Shown piece after piece: positions 47,712 to 58,351 of a stretch of DNA of 64,000 bases. The translations under genes were made by a program, and so were the position numbers. Position 1 is the stretch's first letter. Every line of letters begins with the position of its first letter. The notes beneath the pieces are model-generated. The model ran no database searches, was not told the DNA's origin, and saw nothing but the letters and a program-made list of their open reading frames with translations. Origin of the DNA: Nymphaea colorata (taxonomy: Eukaryota; Streptophyta; Magnoliopsida; Nymphaeales; Nymphaeaceae); the NCBI RefSeq assembly GCF_008831285.2, contig NC_045143.1, positions 12,389,214-12,453,213 on the forward strand. The letters are read 5' to 3'.

Positions 47712-48620
47712 TCATTCTAACTCAATTGGATATGCTTTCCTTTGACGCAGTGATAACTGTCTGAGGCAACGCTCCGGATGGTATTCGACTATGAAGAATG
47801 GTCCCAATAGAATACTTCCTCTGACTGGGTTGTAGGTGTATCTTGACTTGATGAATTCTCGATCAAAGAAGTCCCAAATGATGATGGAGTCATCCACTTC
47901 CTCCATCGTCCTACGGTAGTGTTCCATACTGGATAACTGGCCGTTGGTATTCTGAAAATGACATGATTGTGGCCCCACATGTTTGTAGAACCATGCTTGT
48001 AGTGTGAAGACACATCCTTCTATTGAGTCTGCATCTCCAATTGAAAATTTGGTCAGTCCTCTGTAAAGAAATGTCAAGGCTGCCATTGCTACAGATACGT
48101 GACGGACTTTGACATGCCCCCATTTTCTGAAGAGGCGGGCTATGCGGAAATCCATTATGTGTTCTTCATTGTTGAAGAAGATAAGACCCGCAGTACAAGT
48201 CACCATAGAGTTTTTGTACTTGTCTGCAACACTTCTAGATAGTGACGTAGGGTTGACAAATTGGGAATATGTTTCACCAAGTTCTTTTAGTTGAAGATAT
48301 TGATGTCCATCTTTCTCTAGAAAAGGCCAACTCCGTTTCCCTGTGAGTTTACGAATCACTTCTAGAGTTTTGACTTGACATTGGTTTACAAGGAACTGGT
48401 CTTCCATTGGACTTCTTGGGTCACCTTTTGGTTTTGGCAAACCCATAATGCTGGAGAACTCATCAAGAGTGATTGTCATTTCACCCCATGGAAACCAGAA
48501 TGTGTTGGTCCTTGGGTTCCATCTTTCGGCAACTGCATGGATTAGATTGCCATTGATAGGTTGCATGGCAAGACTAATTGCTTCTTCAAGACCGCAATCT
48601 TCTAAGTGGTCCAGAAACAT
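47712..48620 (-). CDS. Plant mobile domain (PMD) protein encoded by the retrotransposon
   Basis: Intact ORF of 302 codons on the element's coding strand, between the 5' LTR and gag. ATG at 48618-48620 is the first Met after an in-frame TGA 26 codons upstream. PMD (aminotransferase-like plant mobile domain) hallmarks in order: LIHAVAERWNPRTNTF (26-41), GEMTITLDEFSSIMGLP (46-62), VADKYKNSMVTCTAGLIFF (131-149), HVSVAMAALTFLYRGL (174-189), GCVFTLQAWFYKHV (202-215) and the closing PERCLRQLSLRQ (282-293). It thus spans the whole domain with no added module, signal peptide or membrane segment. In plants the domain occurs in MAIN/MAIL1 proteins, needed for genome stability and silencing of repeats, and in transposable elements. 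What it does for the element is unknown; an effect on host silencing or nuclear localisation is only a guess. The right element has a broken copy at the same place (58352). Confidence 0.9.
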   Translation of the reverse strand: MFLDHLEDCGLEEAISLAMQPINGNLIHAVAERWNPRTNTFWFPWGEMTITLDEFSSIMGLPKPKGDPRSPMEDQFLVNQCQVKTLEVIRKLTGKRSWPFLEKDGHQYLQLKELGETYSQFVNPTSLSRSVADKYKNSMVTCTAGLIFFNNEEHIMDFRIARLFRKWGHVKVRHVSVAMAALTFLYRGLTKFSIGDADSIEGCVFTLQAWFYKHVGPQSCHFQNTNGQLSSMEHYRRTMEEVDDSIIIWDFFDREFIKSRYTYNPVRGSILLGPFFIVEYHPERCLRQLSLRQRKAYPIELE

Positions 48621-49515
48621 ACACCGAAAAGTTGGGTACCATGAAAGATACCACTGAGGTAGGTAGACACCACTTGAGATGATGCGAAGTCCGGATCAAC
48701 CTTGACACGACCCGAATAGGATGTGGTCATATGGGAAAATGCTTTCTGAGTCCATCTAGACAAGAGAAGGTGTTAGACTTTGACATGAATTGACCCAATA
48801 GAGACTCGAGAAGAGTTTTGACATTGGGTTTGGACATGGACTTAGAGGCAAACATCATATGCACCCAAACAAGCAATTAACGAAAAATTGAAAATGCATT
48901 CCCTAGGACTCTTGCCTATATGCATTGTTTTGAAAATTGGTCTTGGAACCTATGGAGAATAAATGGGTGAATCGTTTTCGATTTATCCAATAATTTAAGG
49001 TATGCCTATATACCAAATTTATGGTACTGGCATAAACTCCTCCAAGGGTTTTCCAGATTTGGGCTCTCCAATTCTCCTTGTTCACCCATCGATATACCGG
49101 GACTATTGTCTGTTTCGGTACTAATGGGGGACTTCTCAATCCAACTGGGTGGTCCAGTTGTAAGGCTACATCTTGGACAAATGTCCTAGAGATCTGCCCG
49201 ACAAAGTGATGACCGGGACATAATATAGGTAAGGATTTGTTTTTCAAAATTCATGAGAAGATGCGAAATAGATGGCTCTATTGCATGCATTCTTAAGAGA
49301 TAGATTTGAAAATTTGATAGCATACATGAGCTACATACAATCCCTAAATTGAGGAGGGGTAGGATAAATTGAAATGGAAGAGGTTCATGAAATCTCCTCA
49401 ATATATACTACATGATGCCGGTATGCATGTTTATGAAAAAATTTGTGCAATTGATATCCGGCAATGTAAAATAACTTGTATATGATTCAAATAGGTCCTT
49501 AGACAAACAATGACG
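48621..49515 (-). other. Leader between 5' LTR and PMD ORF
   Basis: About 0.9 kb, conserved in the right element (57440-58351), e.g. GTAGCCTTACAACTGGACCA and GGAGAATTGGAGAGCCCAAA on its coding strand. A leftward open frame at 48903-49247 has only a TTG start and no recognised domain. It may be an untranslated leader or packaging region, or a remnant of a further exon or ORF. Confidence 0.5.
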
Positions 49516-49536
49516 GGTCCCACCGGGTGTGCCATC
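49516..49536 (-). other. Candidate primer binding site of left gypsy element
   Basis: Right after the 5' LTR end (GGGGTGCGAACA) the coding strand reads GATGGCACACCCGGTGGGAC. TGGCACACCCGGTGGGAC has the form of a tRNA-complementary primer site starting with TGG two bases from the LTR. I cannot assign the tRNA with confidence. Confidence 0.55.
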
Positions 49537-50325
49537 TGTTCGCACCCCACCCCTTTCTCAAAGGGTGTCATATGCAAATCAGCAAAATTCTTTTAAAATT
49601 GAGGTTTTGAAAGGATTTTTAATGAAAAGGGATCCGCCCGTCGGTACAAGGTTCAACCATTCCTGCCGCCTTTAACAGGGATAATTAGACCAAGGACTAA
49701 GGATAATTTGGATCATATACGAGTTTTTGATGCAAATCCTATATGCTTATGCATTGAGGTTTTGGATTCAAGAACCAAAATTTATTTTGAATGAGTGATT
49801 TGAACTCGTTTTGACGATTAGAGGATTTTCAAGTTGGTTCAAAAACCTTTGTTTTTGTGCCATTCAATTTGAAATACACAATTCTTGAAGATTTTGAAGA
49901 GTGAAATTGAGTTCTTTATTGTGAACTCTAAATGGTTCATGAAGTGAAATTATGATCAACTTTTGAAAAATAGCAAAGTTTCCTTAGCAAAGAAACTTGA
50001 TTTTTCAATTCTTCTTTTGCCAAATCGTGTGATTTGGTTAGGTAGAATTCAAAGCTAGAAGTAGAATAGCTTGCTTGCTGGAATTTGTAGTAGAAAAGAA
50101 GACTTCTCACCACGAAAATCCTAAGTAAGGGTTCACTTAAGCACCCTAACTTAGCAAAATCGATGGAGAGAATAGAAGAAAATGAAGAAGAAAGTAAGAG
50201 AAAAGAGGGAAGAATACTTGGACGAATCTCTCCTCTCTTCCTTGGCTTCTCCCTGCTAGCTCCTTGGCTGCAGCACTTGATAGAATACCTCAAAATTTCG
50301 TCCCCCCTCGGTGGCCAAGGGGAGG

Positions 50326-50333
50326 TTTATATA
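50326..50333 (-). promoter_or_regulatory. TATA box of the 5' LTR
   Basis: TATATAAA on the coding strand within CCTCTATATAAACCTCCC. The same box is at 39763-39770 in the 3' LTR and at 53996-54003 in the right element. It would start transcription about 30 bp further left, making U3 about 1.5 kb and R-U5 about 0.75 kb in this deleted LTR. Confidence 0.7.
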
Positions 50334-51490
50334 GAGGAGGAGGTGGGTTCAACCACCTCCTTAAATTTGCCTTGGAAGATTAATCAAGGCTTAGGGAGAT
50401 GAAAAATAGAATAAATGGAGTTTTAATGACTTTATTTACTCATCTTATCCCAATTACACGAGCTGGGTGGGCTGGGTTAGGTTTGGTCAACTTGGTTCAG
50501 ACCTAGCTGACCAACATTGACCAAATTTTGGACGAAAATGCCCTTGCACAGGGTTTTGCCTTATTTTGTGCTATTTATTTATTTTTTTGTTTGAAATTGA
50601 GCTTGTTAGGTTAAAACCTAGTTATTAAGCTCCAAATGCCATTGAATTATGATAATCCAATTTAAATTTGAATAAAATTTGAAAATTCTATCAAATTTAG
50701 CTCGAAAAGGGTATTTTTGTCCATAATTTGATTGAGGATGGATTTCAACTGAATCAAACTTTCGTTTGAAAAATTGAATTTTAATTTGGTATTTGATTTA
50801 TCTATTTGACAAATCCAAATATTTATTTGCCATTCATAAGCCAATTTAGGCTCTGTAATCTCAATTTCATCATAGAGGGGCAAAATTGTCCACATTGGTC
50901 TATTTCGACCAATTGACCAAAGTCAAAGCTTAATTGCGAATAGTTTGACTTTGTTTGAGGTAATTTGATAAATTTGAGATAAGAAAGCTCTTAGTTGAAC
51001 TAAATTGTACTTTAATTGGGTTTAGTCAAAGTGGGTTTGGTTTGGTCAAAGTCTATTTTCGTCCATTAATTGGATCGTGAGACAGACCTACTTTTTGACC
51101 AAGATGAGCTCATGTTGACTGAGTCTAGCTAAGACTTGGGTGCACTAGGGTCGAACCTACTTGAATTAAGTGGGTTTGACCAGCCTAGTTATTGCTTTTC
51201 GAAGATTGAAAACTCTTTAAAGAAGACCTAGTTAAAGAAGAGAAAGATGCATAAATGTTTCTCTTTTCCTAGGTTTTTAGTTATGATATCATTCATTTCT
51301 CATTGAAAATGGTTTTTTCATTTAATTGGGAGAAAACATTTATTTATTTATTTTTATTTTTTTTAAATGGGGTGTGTGAACCCTGGGGGGCTCTTGACCA
51401 CACGGGCTAGGTGGGGCCCACACATGGGTCCCACGTAGCATTCTAGCCTGAATTAGATCCAATTCTTGGATCTAAGTCATAATTTGAATT

Positions 51491-51635
51491 TTGCAATTGG
51501 ACTTGGATTTCAAATGACATTTGCAATTGGATTTGGATTTCAAATGACATTTGTAATTGAATTTGGATTTCAATTGACATTTGTAATTGAATTTGAATGT
51601 CAAATGGCATTTGTAATTGAATTTGAATGTCAAAT
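51491..51635 (-). repeat. 30-bp tandem repeats inside the 5' LTR
   Basis: About five 30-bp units around TTTCAAATGACATTTG then CAATTGGATTTGGA in the U3 part, the counterpart of 40900-41046. Confidence 0.85.
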
Positions 51636-51821
51636 CCTAATTTGGACATAGTTTGGACTCGTAATCCTGCATTGGGATTCTTGCCATGGGTTAAATTCGT
51701 GATTCAAATCCAAATTACATTTAGGTTCGAAATTGGCTTTGAAATTGCAAAATTTCACAACTCTTTTGTAAAATTTTCATATTGCTTCAATTTTAATGTG
51801 GAAAAATTTGGTGTGTTAACA

Positions 51822-52288
51822 ACAACTTCACAAATTTGAGCATAACTGCTAAAAACACTTTAAAACACCACGTAGGTCTATTCTAAACTATTAAGCACAT
51901 ATATAGTTAAGTACAAAAGGGAAAAAAAAAACTCTAGAATGCAATACAATTAACTATATAGCAACCAACGATAGTTGTCCTATTGTTCAACTTCAAAGTC
52001 ACCGGTGAGGGCTTTTTCCTCCCAAATCTTGTGCTGAGTTAACTACTAATGCAAGAATTGGCTGATAATAAACTGAACACACCAGCACAAACGAACTAAC
52101 TACTGTACTACCTACAAGAAATCTAGTAAACAAAGCCATCAATTGCCATAAAATGAAAACTATGCGGACCTATACTATCACTATGCTAAAGAAGCAGTCA
52201 CAAACATTAAATGCTGCATAAACACTAATTCTGATCTTAATTAAGACAGCAAATCAATATATTTCACAAGATAAATATCAAAACTATC
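51822..52288. other. 467 bp between the two gypsy elements
   Basis: Begins with the right-hand ACAAC duplication (51822-51826) of the left element. The remaining 462 bp is host DNA continuing what lies left of 37263; no gene recognised. It ends where the right element's LTR starts (preceded by CTATC). Confidence 0.7.
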
Positions 52289-53995
52289 TGTTAATGCCCA
52301 AAATTTTTCCATCTCAGTTCACAAATGGAATTTAAAAATCTTATAAAAGAATTTCACAAAAACAATAGTGAAAAACTTCAATTTCAAGGCTAATTTCAAA
52401 TCTAAACACAATTTAGGTTCAAATCATGAATTTAACTCATGGCATAAATCCCAAGGTAGGATACGAGTCCAAATCCTAATCTAGTACTCAAAACTGGATC
52501 CAAATTAGGTTTTTAAAATTCAAATTCAAATCCAATTGCAATTGTTGTTTGGGATCCATGTCCAATTTGGAAACCAAATCTGAATTCAAAATCTGAATCT
52601 AGATTCAAATTCAAAAACTGGATCCAATTCAAGATCCAAAATGTTGTGTGAGACCCATGTGTAGGCCCCACTTGGCTCGCATGGCCAAGGGCCCACCCAA
52701 GAGGCCACACACCTTCTCTTTTCAAAATATCTCCTCTTGTCTATCATTTTCAATGAGAGATAAATAAGCTCATAAATTAAATCCATGGGAAACAAGTCAA
52801 AGTTATATCTCTTTCTCTCTCCATTCATTGAAAAGATCCTCTAATTAAGGATAGGGGCTTAGTTCCAAGGAAGCTTTTATGGCTTCTAACTAACCTACAT
52901 AAACCAAGTAGGTTCATCTTAGGTGGACCCGAACCCTCACTAAGTTCAGTCAACATGAGCTTAGCTCAGTCAAATCTAGTCAAAAGGTTAAGTCTACCCA
53001 CGATCCAGCCATTGGGCAAGGATAGACCTTGACTAGATCAAGTCTACTTTGACTAAACCTAGATAAACTAAAAAGTCAAAATTGAGCTCAGTCAAACCAA
53101 GTGCTTTCTAAGCTCAAAGTCATCCAATTTAGTCAAACCATGTCAAGATCGGACCACAAAGTGAGCTTTGACTTTGATCAATTGGTCAAATTTGACTGAA
53201 TTTGGATAACTTTGTCCTTTCAAGATCCAATTGAATTCATAGAACCCAAAATTAGAATTTTATGTAAATGAAATACACATTTGAATTTATCAAATGCACA
53301 AATCAAATACCAAGTTGAAAATCAGCATTTCAAATTTAAATTTGATTCAATTAAATCCATTTTAAAATTGAATTATGGACAAAAATGTCATTTTCAAAAC
53401 GAATTTGACAATTTCAAAAGTCTTTTCAAATTTAATTGAATTGTCAAACAAGAAGTTGCGATTCATTAGATTTAGAGCTTAGTCACTAGGTTTAAACCTA
53501 GCAATCTCAATTTGAAAATAAAACCGAGCCAAGGGTATTTTCATCAAGATTTTCAGTCAAACTTGGTGTTTAAAAACCTGAACCTTGACCCAGGTTAGAC
53601 TTGACTAGGTCTGGACCATGGTTGACCAGACCTTGTGAGACACACCCAGCTCATGTGTGTAGGCTAGGTGTTCTTGGTTGGAGTCATTTATAGAGGATAA
53701 AAACTCATTTAATCTCATGTGTCAAATCTTCAATCCATGTATCATGGATTAGACTAATGAGAAGTCAAATTTCTCTTAACCATTGGTTGAATTAGAGGCT
53801 GGTTGAGGTGGCAGCCACCTCAGCCTATTTTTCAAAATTTAATTCAATTCTTAATCCAGCTTCGCACCAAGCTGGACCTATCCTAACTCACCAGCTCAAA
53901 AGAGAGCATATTCCTCGAGGTTTGGGCATGTTGCAAGGGTGAGTTAAGGAGGTAGTTGCATCCACCCCATCCCCTTCCACATTCAATTCGATCTC

Positions 53996-54003
53996 TATAT
54001 AAA
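53996..54003 (+). promoter_or_regulatory. TATA box of right element 5' LTR
   Basis: TATATAAA within GATCTCTATATAAACCGG, at the position equivalent to the left element's box; a CT-rich leader and CTTTCTCTCTTTCTC follow, as in the left LTR on its own strand. This implies a U3 of about 1.7 kb and R-U5 of about 3.4 kb. Confidence 0.65.
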
Positions 54004-54883
54004 CCGGTCTTGGGAGCCAAGGTAGGAGGATGAAAATTTGGGATTTCTCTAACACTTTCTATTAGTTGCAGCCAAGAGCAAGTGCAGCCAAGTTGCAACC
54101 AAGACTAGAAAGAGGAAGAAGGAGAGAAGAAAAAGCCAAGGAGAAGAAACCATCATCCAAGCCTTCTCCCTTTCTCTCTTTCTCATTTCCTAATCCTTTC
54201 TATCAAATTTGCTAAGCTCAGGTACTTTAGTGGACACTTATTTGAGATGTTTGTTGTAAGGAACCCTCTTCATCTCTGCAATTTCCAACAAAGAAGAACT
54301 CTTTCTTCAGCCTTGCTAAGCTTGAATCTTGGTCTAGATTCTTGCATAGGATTGCTGGATTTTGAGAACCAGCCAGAGAAGCCTCAATCACATAGGCCAA
54401 CCACAAGGTAGGGGCAATTTCAGAACATTCTCTACAAATCTTTGTTTCACATAAATCAGTTTTTTCAAAAAGAGAATCCATGAATCAAGTTTGGAAAAGG
54501 GCCTCAACGCCATGTCCATTTCAAAATAGCTAGCCTAAACCATTTTCAACTCCCCACCATGAGAGGATTCCATGGTGTGAGAGTGATTTATATTGCTTCA
54601 ACATATATAATTTAAATGTCTATCAGGGACAGATACATTCTCATGAATGTGATCTACCCCTGCATGGTGAATTATAGATAAATAAGCTTGAGTATTCTCT
54701 TCTTTCCTTTCATTTTGAGTCATTTTGATTCATGCATTCTTGATTTAGTTGATTAAGGGTGGTTGAGGAGATTAAAAATTAGTTTTCAATCTTCTTAAGT
54801 AAAAGAACCAAGCTATGAATGATCATGGTTCATAAGCTAAGTGGTCCCTTGTCAAATATCCCATTTTGAGAGGCAAGATACGT

Positions 54884-54884
54884 G

Positions 54885-54912
<28 letters not shown>
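54884..54912. repeat. (AT)n microsatellite in LTR
   Basis: TA dinucleotide run in the R-U5 part of the right element's 5' LTR. The equivalent part of the left 3' LTR (about 38770-38810) has a looser ATATACAT-rich run. Confidence 0.9.
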
Positions 54913-54916
<4 letters not shown>

Positions 54917-55950
54917 TCATATATATGCACATATAACCTCTTATTAAAATCATTTTTCTCTTTTAAAGTTAGGTTAGAACATATTTTCAAACTGATTTTA
55001 AAGAAAGAGAACCTTCATTTTGATCTAGTTCAAAATTACAAAATCAGTCAATATTTCATCTCAAAACTTTGTCAATTCCAGCAATACATGCACAAAATGC
55101 ATGTATATTGCTGAAATCAGACCATCCTTTCATGAAATTTAACTTAAAAATTTAAAGTTTAAAGATACAACAATGATAATTTTCAGCCACTAAGTAGCTA
55201 TTTTCCATATAACTAGAAAAAGTTCTAATCTCGTTCAAATCAGCATCCCAAAATACACTATTAGGAGTGGCTGTTTTCATTAATAAATTTTCAGATTTTG
55301 CATGAAATTCATCCTTACGCCAAAATGTTGCCAAATCATATTCAAAAGCTTAACTTTTATTCATTTGGCTATCACGCTCAAATAAGTTACTTATACTTAT
55401 GAGACATTCTCATATCTCTTTCTTAATGAGCATACCATCTCTTCTGCAATCTTGGTTTATTCAATCATCTGGAGCTCCTAAGCACACAGTTTATCTATAA
55501 ATGGATAATGGAAGGCTTAACTACTCCTCTTACTACAGGACACTTACCAAGCCAACATTTAGATCTGGATGTATCCAAACTTTTTTGGTTCACCCCTACA
55601 TTACCCACTTGCTCGATTGTTGCTGAGTAATTTTTTGCGAACAAAAGAGATGTATGGTGGAAGGAGGGGGAAGAGAAAGAACGCATGCATGGCTGTCGGA
55701 GGTTCGTAAAATGGTAGACACATCCAAGAAAGAAGGAATGGAATAGACAAGTTGTTATGGTTGTATAAATAGAATTTCTTATACAATTCATACATATTAA
55801 TCTTTATTTAAAGAAATATTAATCTTTATTTCACACATCATGTCACATATGAATTATTCATTCAACTTTGCCTCCTCTTTCCTCTTTAAGTTAATTAACT
55901 GGTACAAAAATGGGTATAACTTTTTCTTTTTTGTTTGTTATAGGAAACTA

Positions 55951-56146
55951 GAAATATCCCACCTGGAGAGTATGTTTGTAAGAATAAAGCTCAAAGGAAT
56001 TGAAGGGGGCCCACACTAGCAGTGGAGCATGTGGTTTAATTCAATGCAAAGCGAAGAAAGGATCTTACAGTGTCTAGGGTTGGGCCAGGAGAGTCTCTTA
56101 ATGCCTTCTTTTTTCTTCTCATCAGAGTTAGTTCACGAAGACTTGC
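55951..56146 (+). pseudogene. rrn16: Plastid-derived DNA: 16S rRNA fragment, probably plus trnI-intron fragment (NUPT)
   Basis: 55951-56058 follows the universally conserved 16S rRNA stretch: ATATCCCACCTGGAGAGTA, then CTCAAAGGAATTG, GGGGGCCCACAC, then GTGGAGCATGTGGTTTAATT and ATGCAAAGCGAAGAA. The ATGCAAAGCGAAGAA form matches the plastid rather than the plant mitochondrial or bacterial wording. Differences from the plastid consensus are mostly C to T and G to A, as in methylated nuclear copies. From about 56065 to 56146, GTCTAGGGTTGGGCCAGGAG and CTTCTCATCAGAGTTAGTTC resemble, from memory, the spacer or trnI-GAU intron region downstream of plastid rrn16; this second part is less certain. It sits in a segment absent from the left element's LTRs. 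Confidence 0.85.
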
Positions 56147-57419
56147 TATTCAATTGATTTTAACTCCATTTACATGATTTTCCGTTATTTGAGATTAATT
56201 CAAGTCTCAAGCTTGTGGACTGCATCCCTAACTATTGTACGTAATAATATGTCAAGCACACTTAGGAAAAGTTTACATTCCAATTGAAATCAACCTTTGT
56301 GTGTGTGGATTATATAATGCATGTTTATATTAAATGAATGTTGAGAGAGTATGAGAGAGAAGAATGAATGTCTCATATAGTTTCTCTTCTTCTTTCATGC
56401 ATTCACGTTCACCAAATCAATTGCATCATGTGAACCTTCTCTAGAAATCAAGTGATTCAATTTTGAGTTGCAAAAACTTACCAAGTCATATTGTAACAAG
56501 AATTTGGAAATCCTAATTTGGCCAAAATACATTTGAAAATGATATGTTTTCTAACACTTTGGAACTCATGTTTCATCAAAAAAGTAAGTTTTACTTACTT
56601 AAGCAATCCTAACTCTTATCTAAAAAGAAAACTCATTTGAAATCAAGTTCATATCTCTTAAACCCAATTATATGATTTGCAAAAAAAAAAATTTTTTTTA
56701 AAAAACCAATCATTTGCTAAGAAAACTTAGCAACTTTGTCCAAAATTTGGTCCATTTTCTAAGTCAACTTTGCCATTTTTCTTAAAAATTTGATCACAAG
56801 TTTATCACAATTTCAATTCAAAATCATAAAATTATCTTAAATTTACAACAAGGAACTAAATCTTGATCATCAATACCAATCCAATTTTCAAATTATCAAG
56901 AAAATTTTCAAAATTTTGGATCGAAACCACGATCCAAATCAATTTTCAATATCCTCACAAATTTTGAAATAAAATTTGAATGGCACATTTTTTCAATTTA
57001 AAAAGAATTTTGAGATTTTCAAATTTTGGCCAAAACAATTTACCCAAATTCTTAAAAGCAAATTGAGTCTTCAAACAACTTCTCAAAGCAACTTAATTTT
57101 CCAATCAACTTGTCCAAATTCCATTTCAATTTGCCTAAAACAAGCTTAGAAATTGCTTATTCAAAACCAAGTTCAAAATGAACTTCCAATTTTAATTTGA
57201 ACTCTTAATGCACAAGAAAATAGTATTGCATCAAATGGTTTGTACACAATTTGAGAAATGCTTAGTCCTTGGTATGATTACCTCTGTTAAAGGAGGTAGA
57301 AACAGTTGGACTTCGTACCAATAGGTAGATCCCTTTCTCTTGAAATTGTCCTCAAACCCCAATTTGAAATTTTTGCTAATTCGCATCGACATCCCTGAGG
57401 ACGAGGAGGGGTGCGAACA

Positions 57420-58351
57420 GATGGTGACCATGATGGGACATGTCATTGTCCATCTAAGGATTTTTTGGATCATATATAAGTTATTTTCACAATGGTGGAT
57501 ATCAATTATATGAAACCTTTCATAACTATACCTACCGGCATCATATTTATATGCATTTAAGACTAATTGAGGAGATTTCATGTTCTATTTAGTTCTAATA
57601 ATTATCCTATCCTTCCTCAATTTAGGAGTTGTATGGATCCCATCCACGCTCTCAAATTTTCTCATCTACCTCTTAGTAATGTATGCAATAGAATCATCTA
57701 TATCATATTTCCTCAAGAATTTTGAAAAATAATCCTTACCATGTCACGATCATCATGTTGACAGGCTATTTTCTGGACATTAGTCTGAGATATAGCCTTA
57801 CAACTGGACCACTCAATTGGACAAAGAAGTCTCCTCATTAGTATCAAAACAGACAATAGTCTCGACATATCAATGAGTGAAAAAGGAGAATTGGAGAGCC
57901 CAAATCGAGAAAACCTTTAGAGGAGTATATATCACTATCATAAATTTGGTATATATGCATACCTTGAATTTTGGATAAATCAGAATCAATTAGCCCATTT
58001 ATTCTCCATACGTTCCAAGACTAATTTTCAAAATAATGCATATAGGCAAGAGTCTTAGGAAATGCATTAACATTTGTTTGATTTTTCTTCAATTGCTTGC
58101 TTGGATGTATGAGATGGAATACCCTACCTTGTCTCCAAGTCCATGTCCAAACCCATTGTCAATATCTTCTCAAGTCTTTATTGGGTCTATTTATATCTAA
58201 TACTTTCTCTTGTCTAGATGGATTTGGAAAGCATTTTTTCAATTGACCATATCCTATTCGGGTTGTATCAAGATCGATCCAAACTTCGCATCATCCCAAG
58301 TGGAGTCTACTTACCTTAGTGGTATCTTTTTGGTATCCAATTTTTTAGTGT
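57420..58351 (+). other. Leader of right element with decayed primer site
   Basis: The LTR end is followed by GATGGTGACCATGATGGGAC, a mutated form of the left element's GATGGCACACCCGGTGGGAC. The rest matches the left leader. A leftward ORF at 57231-57581 crosses the LTR boundary and is not real. Confidence 0.65.

Larger units (their letters stand above)
37268..51821 (-). mobile_element. Complete Ty3/gypsy (Tat-like) LTR retrotransposon carrying a PMD ORF
   Basis: Leftward element of 14,554 bp. The 5-bp target duplication ACAAC is exact at 37263-37267 and 51822-51826. LTRs start TGTT and end AACA. Order along the coding strand: 5' LTR (49537-51821), candidate primer site, leader, PMD ORF, gag, RT, RNase H, a second archaeal-type RNase H, integrase with GPY/F-type end, about 0.9 kb non-coding, polypurine tract, 3' LTR (37268-41233). 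The double RNase H and an extra ORF upstream of gag are known traits of the Tat lineage (Ogre and relatives). No aspartic protease motif was found. gag and pol are interrupted, so the copy is not autonomous. The first 200 bp of the two LTRs differ at 8 sites by eye, 7 of them transitions, so the insertion is old but not ancient. Confidence 0.96.
49537..51821 (-). repeat. 5' LTR of left gypsy element (internally deleted)
   Basis: 2285 bp, collinear with the 3' LTR except for a 1708-bp gap at 50050/50051, where GAATTC is joined directly to AAAGCTAG. Because both LTRs are copied from one template, this deletion happened after insertion. The U3 side is at the right and holds the 30-bp repeats. 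Confidence 0.95.
52289..57419 (+). repeat. 5' LTR of right gypsy element (5.1 kb)
   Basis: Starts TGTTAATGCCC (family TGTTAACACCCC) and ends GGGGTGCGAACA. Similar in order to the reversed left-element LTRs: GTGGTCCCTT near 54841, AGAGAGAAGAATGAATGTCT near 56355, GTAAAGG-type motif and TCGTACCAATAGG near 57285-57330. It is about 1.2 kb longer than the long left LTR, mainly because of unrelated DNA at about 55200-56250, which includes plastid sequence. Confidence 0.88.

Noticed and set aside
50163-50402. 79-codon rightward ORF in the 5' LTR (also near 39621 in the 3' LTR)
   Set aside because: It runs antisense across the LTR TATA box and leader; its presence in both LTRs reflects duplication of the LTR, not coding.
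55951-56146. Functional rRNA gene or bacterial contamination at the 16S-like stretch
   Set aside because: Only about 108 bp of 16S is present, mutated, and embedded in an LTR that continues on both sides; a nuclear plastid fragment explains it.
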